Positions 63,926 through 64,000 of a DNA stretch of 64,000 nucleotides are shown here, piece after piece. Within the stretch, counting starts at the first letter, position 1. Every line of letters begins with the position of its first letter. Under the pieces are notes generated by a model. The model saw only the letters and a list, made by a program, of their open reading frames with translations. It made no database searches and was not told where the DNA came from. Where the stretch lies: assembly GCA_027214345.1 (NCBI GenBank), contig JAPWHR010000003.1:517822-581821 (forward strand), read 5' to 3'. Position numbers and translations under genes: made by a program. This DNA is from Comamonadaceae bacterium G21597-S1. Its GTDB lineage: Bacteria; Pseudomonadota; Gammaproteobacteria; Burkholderiales; Burkholderiaceae_C.

Positions 63926-64000
63926 GTGCGCCCAGCATGGGCGCACTCCTGGAGGTGCAAGTCCTCCCGCGAGCTGGTCACAGTGAGCGAAGTGAAGCGC
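63926..64000 (+). mobile_element. 5' end of a probable group IIC intron (partial)
   Basis: Directly after the terminator T tract the sequence begins GTGCGCCCAGCATGGGCGCAC and continues with a GGAGGTGCAAGTCCTCC hairpin. A GTGYG 5' end with these domain I features is typical of bacterial group II introns, and insertion just downstream of a terminator hairpin is the hallmark of class C. The ribozyme body and any reverse transcriptase lie beyond the window. Confidence 0.72.

Overview
The window is high-GC, densely coded DNA, and every recognisable gene points to a betaproteobacterium of the order Burkholderiales, near the Comamonadaceae or the Leptothrix-Rubrivivax group. The reasons are the split transhydrogenase pntAa-pntAb-pntB, HprK-PtsN-Hpf, the NagGH-type salicylate hydroxylase, two PEP-CTERM proteins and an N-type ATPase. 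No stretch longer than about 250 bases lacks a gene. I see no rRNA, tRNA or CRISPR array.

Layout, 1-10.7 kb: the 3' end of fmt, azlC-azlD (joined by a 25-codon bridging ORF), then pmrA-pmrB-eptA, a lipid A modification system. Next come pgk and pyk, two PAP2 membrane phosphatases on the minus strand, and fba. PmrA-box-like sites lie upstream of pmrA and upstream of the PAP2 pair, so the phosphatases probably belong to the same regulon. Tandem GTAACC motifs with an 11-base period precede both pyk and fba.

10.7-24.2 kb: purine genes purC and purEK with a cnoX-like thioredoxin and tsaC2, a PEP-CTERM gene with a sigma-54-like promoter, dacB, an EamA transporter, a tightly overlapping tsaB-rimI-udg-pyrF operon, and nagG-nagH.

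24.2-42.1 kb: a second PEP-CTERM protein, a MATE transporter, proA, holA, lptE-leuS, exbB-exbD, dapB, bamE diverging from fur, hprK-ptsN-hpf without rpoN next to it, a patatin-like phospholipase, corA, mtnN and fadD.

42.1-50.4 kb: the transhydrogenase operon, in which three copies of an 86-87 base repeat form an 87-codon open frame exactly between pntAb and pntB. Then nudJ-mnmA, ssb, gph and a sulfatase/phosphonate monoester hydrolase.

50.4-57.5 kb: a complete N-ATPase operon, atpDCQRBEFAG, with Na+-type ligands in the c subunit, a b-delta fusion and an FNR-type box upstream. 57.5-64 kb: a pseudouridine synthase with an altered catalytic motif, a NadR-like NTPase, a three-gene two-component cluster, fumC, two small lipoproteins, and an intrinsic terminator followed directly by the 5' end of what looks like a group IIC intron that runs off the window.

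Several genes (purC, the EamA gene, the nudix gene, mnmA, pmrA, ptsN) have a -10-like hexamer only 5-12 bases before the start codon and no clear ribosome binding site. This suggests that leaderless or near-leaderless transcripts are common here.
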